The notes under the pieces are model-generated. The model searched no databases. It had not been told where the DNA came from and worked only from the letters and a program-made list of their open reading frames with translations. Position numbers and translations under genes: made by a program. Positions 5,926-7,912 of a stretch of DNA of 7,912 nt are shown one piece after another. This DNA comes from Bacillota bacterium. GTDB taxonomy: Bacteria; Bacillota; Clostridia; Lachnospirales; Lachnospiraceae. The stretch spans positions 1 through 7,912 of the forward strand of contig JAEZLY010000227.1 of assembly GCA_023414985.1 (NCBI GenBank), read 5' to 3'. Each line of letters opens with the position of its first letter. Positions within the stretch are counted from its first letter, which is position 1.

Positions 5926-6318
5926 CTATAACTCCGCCGCTTCCAGATCTTCAAGAATTTTGCGGTCCACATAGCTCTCAAGCTCTTCCTTCGGTACCCA
6001 CTTGCTTTCCACAAGCTCCTCTGATAATAAAACCTCGGTCATCGTACCCCTGCATAAATAGCTGATCCCGATGTTAAATACCTCTCCTGTCATAAAAGAC
6101 CAGGTGTATAATATCCGATCCAGGACAACAGAGAGACCCGTCTGCTCCGCTACAACCCTGAGAATGGCTTTATCCGGTGCTTCTCCGAATTCCAGCGCTC
6201 CGTCAATAAAACCCCACTGATACGGCTCCAGTACACGATCATCATACCATCTTCTTACAATAAGATACTTATCTTCATATTGTACGATCCCTTTTACCAG
6301 GATTCTGTATTTCTCCAT
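5926..6318 (-). CDS. Nudix-fold protein with a degraded Nudix box
   Basis: A 130-residue single-domain Nudix protein. The family hydrolyses nucleoside diphosphates linked to another moiety, using the box G-x5-E-x7-R-E-U-x-E-E-x-G-U. Here the box spans residues 40-62 with Gly40, Glu46, Arg54, Glu58 and Gly61 in register. The Glu after Arg54 is Val55, and the second Glu of the EE pair is Gln59. These positions carry the metal ligands or base in active enzymes, so hydrolysis may be weak or lost; a binding or regulatory role is possible. The N-terminal strand (residues 4-24) and a WVPKEEL segment near the C-terminus fit the fold. There is no helix-turn-helix as in NrtR regulators. The ATG at 6316-6318 follows a purine-rich AAAGGATGGGAAGAG stretch. 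It lies 75 nt after the DUF815 gene and 28 nt before pyrC, so it is probably in the same transcript. Its substrate is unknown. Confidence 0.85.
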   Translation of the reverse strand: MEKYRILVKGIVQYEDKYLIVRRWYDDRVLEPYQWGFIDGALEFGEAPDKAILRVVAEQTGLSVVLDRILYTWSFMTGEVFNIGISYLCRGTMTEVLLSEELVESKWVPKEELESYVDRKILEDLEAAEL

Positions 6319-6393
6319 ACTCTTCCCATCCTTTCATGTCTCTATGATTGATACGTCAATTATGAAACTGTCCTATTAGCCTGTATTGTCCTG

Positions 6394-7728
6394 TTATGCA
6401 TCTCCCACCGTCTGGCTCGCCAAATAGGTGATGAATTGCTGTGCGGTACGACCCGACATGCCGCCATGGGATAGCTCCCATTTATTTGCTTCGGTACACA
6501 GCTGTTCTTCACTGAGACAAAGCCCCTGTCTTTTCGCCAGCTCGGTTACAATTGTAAAATAATCCTTTTGAGCGGGTGCTGAAAAATTGATGGTGATACC
6601 GAACCTCGCTACCAGAGACAGCTTTTCCTGCATTGTATCGGAACGGTGCATCTCCTCATTCGTTTCCATATCACTCCGGTCATTCCAGGTCTCCCTGATC
6701 AGATGCCGCCGGTTGGAGGTAGCGTAGATCAGTACATTGTCCGGTCTGTTCTCAAGTCCTCCCTCTATTACGGCCTTTAGATATTTATATTCTATCTCAA
6801 ATTCTTCGAAAGAAAGATCATCCATATAAATGATAAACTTGTAGTTACGGTTCTTGATCCGCGCAATGACTGAGGATAAATCCTCGAATTGATGCTTATA
6901 AATCTCGATCATTCTCAGTCCATCCTTATAATATTCATTCAGGATGGCTTTCACGGAAGTGGATTTACCGGTGCCGCTGTCACCGAACAGCAGTACATTA
7001 TTTGCTTTTCTACCCTCTACAAAGGCTCTGGTATTATCCACCAGCTTTTTCTTCTGTATCTCATAGCCCACAAGATCGGACAACAGTACCTCCAGCGTAT
7101 TCGTAATTGGAAGCAGCTCCAGCTGTCCCGAGGCTCTGCTGATCCGAAAGGCTTTATTTAAACCGAACATTCCGACACCGTAATCACGGTAAAAATCAGT
7201 AACATAGCGGAATATTACATGCTCATCCTTTGCCTGTTCAATCCTGCTGCTTAACAGCTGTACCTTCTCACTCACGCTTTTGTTATAGCGGCTGCTGTTT
7301 TTTTCTATCGCATGATAATCGGATATAACCGAGAAACAGTTAATCCCAAGCTCCTGCTCCAGAGGAGTAAAATCATACTCAAACAACGCTTTGAATATTT
7401 TAAAATCGCTCTTCGCGAACTCATTGACCGTACCCTGCTTCGCTCCTGTCTTCTCACAGGTTATACTGAAGGGATTTTCCGTAGTTACCAGCAAATAAGC
7501 CAAATAATTATGCCAGAGGTTCCTGTTGAAGCCATATTCTGTTGCCAGATCAAGCAGCTGGTTCATCAAGGAATAGATCCGATTAATGATTTCTTCCCTA
7601 AAGAATACATCTTCCTTCCTGACTTCGGCATTCGAGTCAAATTCCCGGATGGTTTCCGCCAGCTGAAACAGCAGACAGTCTGCATCCAGATTCTTATATA
7701 CAATCAATTTTGATATCAGACGATACAT
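6394..7728 (-). CDS. DUF815-family AAA+ ATPase
   Basis: A 444-residue ATP-binding protein of the DUF815 family (PF05673), whose function is not known. The N-terminal half (1-210) is mostly helical with no recognised domain. The AAA+ module follows: Walker A GDSGTGKST (249-257, Lys255), Walker B FIIYMDD (298-304, Asp303/Asp304), a sensor-1-like YATSNRRHL (335-343), then the family-specific acidic stretch ending in EKLSLVARFG (368-377), whose Arg375 may act as an arginine finger. SGRTAQQF (425-432) may be sensor 2. There are no membrane segments, so it is cytosolic. The ATG at 7726-7728 has GGAG (7737-7740) 8 nt upstream. It lies 34 nt after another ATPase-family gene and 75 nt before the Nudix gene. 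Nothing in the sequence ties it to pyrimidine synthesis beyond position. Confidence 0.9.
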   Translation of the reverse strand: MYRLISKLIVYKNLDADCLLFQLAETIREFDSNAEVRKEDVFFREEIINRIYSLMNQLLDLATEYGFNRNLWHNYLAYLLVTTENPFSITCEKTGAKQGTVNEFAKSDFKIFKALFEYDFTPLEQELGINCFSVISDYHAIEKNSSRYNKSVSEKVQLLSSRIEQAKDEHVIFRYVTDFYRDYGVGMFGLNKAFRISRASGQLELLPITNTLEVLLSDLVGYEIQKKKLVDNTRAFVEGRKANNVLLFGDSGTGKSTSVKAILNEYYKDGLRMIEIYKHQFEDLSSVIARIKNRNYKFIIYMDDLSFEEFEIEYKYLKAVIEGGLENRPDNVLIYATSNRRHLIRETWNDRSDMETNEEMHRSDTMQEKLSLVARFGITINFSAPAQKDYFTIVTELAKRQGLCLSEEQLCTEANKWELSHGGMSGRTAQQFITYLASQTVGDA

Positions 7729-7762
7729 AATTTAATCTCCATTCTTACCAAACAACTGTAAA

Positions 7763-7912
7763 CTATAAATCTTCGAGACCGATTAAAATCAGATTCTTCT
7801 TGTCGGAGGCCATCTTGCGAAGCTCATCCGAAAAACCCTTCTTAGAGAATAAGTAACAGTAATCCGGACTCACTCTTGCCTCATCAGCCAGGGACAGTAA
7901 AGTCAGATATTC
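7763..7912 (-). CDS. C-terminal end of a probable DUF234-type ATP-binding protein (partial)
   Basis: An open frame enters from the window edge and ends at TAG (7763-7765), giving 49 residues. The tail YCYLFSKKGFSDELRKMA followed by LILIGLEDL resembles the C-terminal DUF234 domain of AAA-type ATP-binding proteins, where a [YF]LFSxxGF segment precedes a hydrophobic strand and a final DL. The ATPase domain would lie outside the window, so this is a call from the tail only. The stop is 34 nt before the DUF815 start, which suggests one transcript. The frame is consistent with coding: no stops and a gene-like composition up to the TAG, then an AT-rich spacer. Confidence 0.6.
   Translation of the reverse strand, partial: EYLTLLSLADEARVSPDYCYLFSKKGFSDELRKMASDKKNLILIGLEDL

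Noticed and set aside
5898..6014. In-frame upstream extension of pyrC by 39 codons
   Set aside because: It overlaps the Nudix coding region in another frame, has no family similarity, and the ATG at 5897 has its own strong ribosome site.

Overview
The window looks like a stretch of Clostridia (Firmicutes) chromosome, most likely from the Lachnospiraceae. The grounds are moderate GC in the genes with very AT-rich spacers, strong AGGAGG-type ribosome sites, a class 1B dihydroorotate dehydrogenase (PyrD with a PyrK electron-transfer subunit), the long form of OMP decarboxylase, and small J-domain and DUF815 proteins next to pyrimidine genes. The family assignment is inference from gene content, not from a database comparison.

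Layout, read from the right on the minus strand: the C-terminal end of a probable DUF234-type ATP-binding protein (7763-7912), a DUF815 AAA ATPase (6394-7728), a Nudix-fold protein with a degraded Nudix box (5926-6318), pyrC (4584-5897), pyrF (3579-4511) and a short J-domain protein (3107-3574). Gaps are 34, 75, 28, about 70 and 4 nt with no terminator seen between them, so this looks like one transcription unit. It ends at a bidirectional hairpin terminator (3055-3087) shared with a convergent plus-strand cyclophilin gene (2477-3010). The cyclophilin gene has a clear promoter and an operator-like palindrome over its -35. A 500-bp AT-rich spacer without genes (1977-2476) separates it from a divergent YjbQ-family gene (1572-1976, minus). 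After a 141-bp structured inverted-repeat element (1352-1492) come pyrK (542-1309) and pyrD (1-545, running off the window), overlapping by ATGA.

Function: PyrC makes dihydroorotate, PyrD/PyrK oxidise it to orotate with NAD+, and PyrF decarboxylates OMP to UMP. The window thus holds the second half of de novo pyrimidine synthesis, without pyrE, pyrB and carAB. The pyr genes are split into two blocks by the J-domain, cyclophilin and YjbQ genes and the hairpin element. No PyrR-type attenuator was recognised before either block.

I see no phage, CRISPR, toxin-antitoxin or defence system. The most interesting points are the structured element before pyrK, the Nudix protein lacking catalytic glutamates, the J-domain protein translationally coupled to pyrF, and the dense set of palindromes in the 500-bp spacer.
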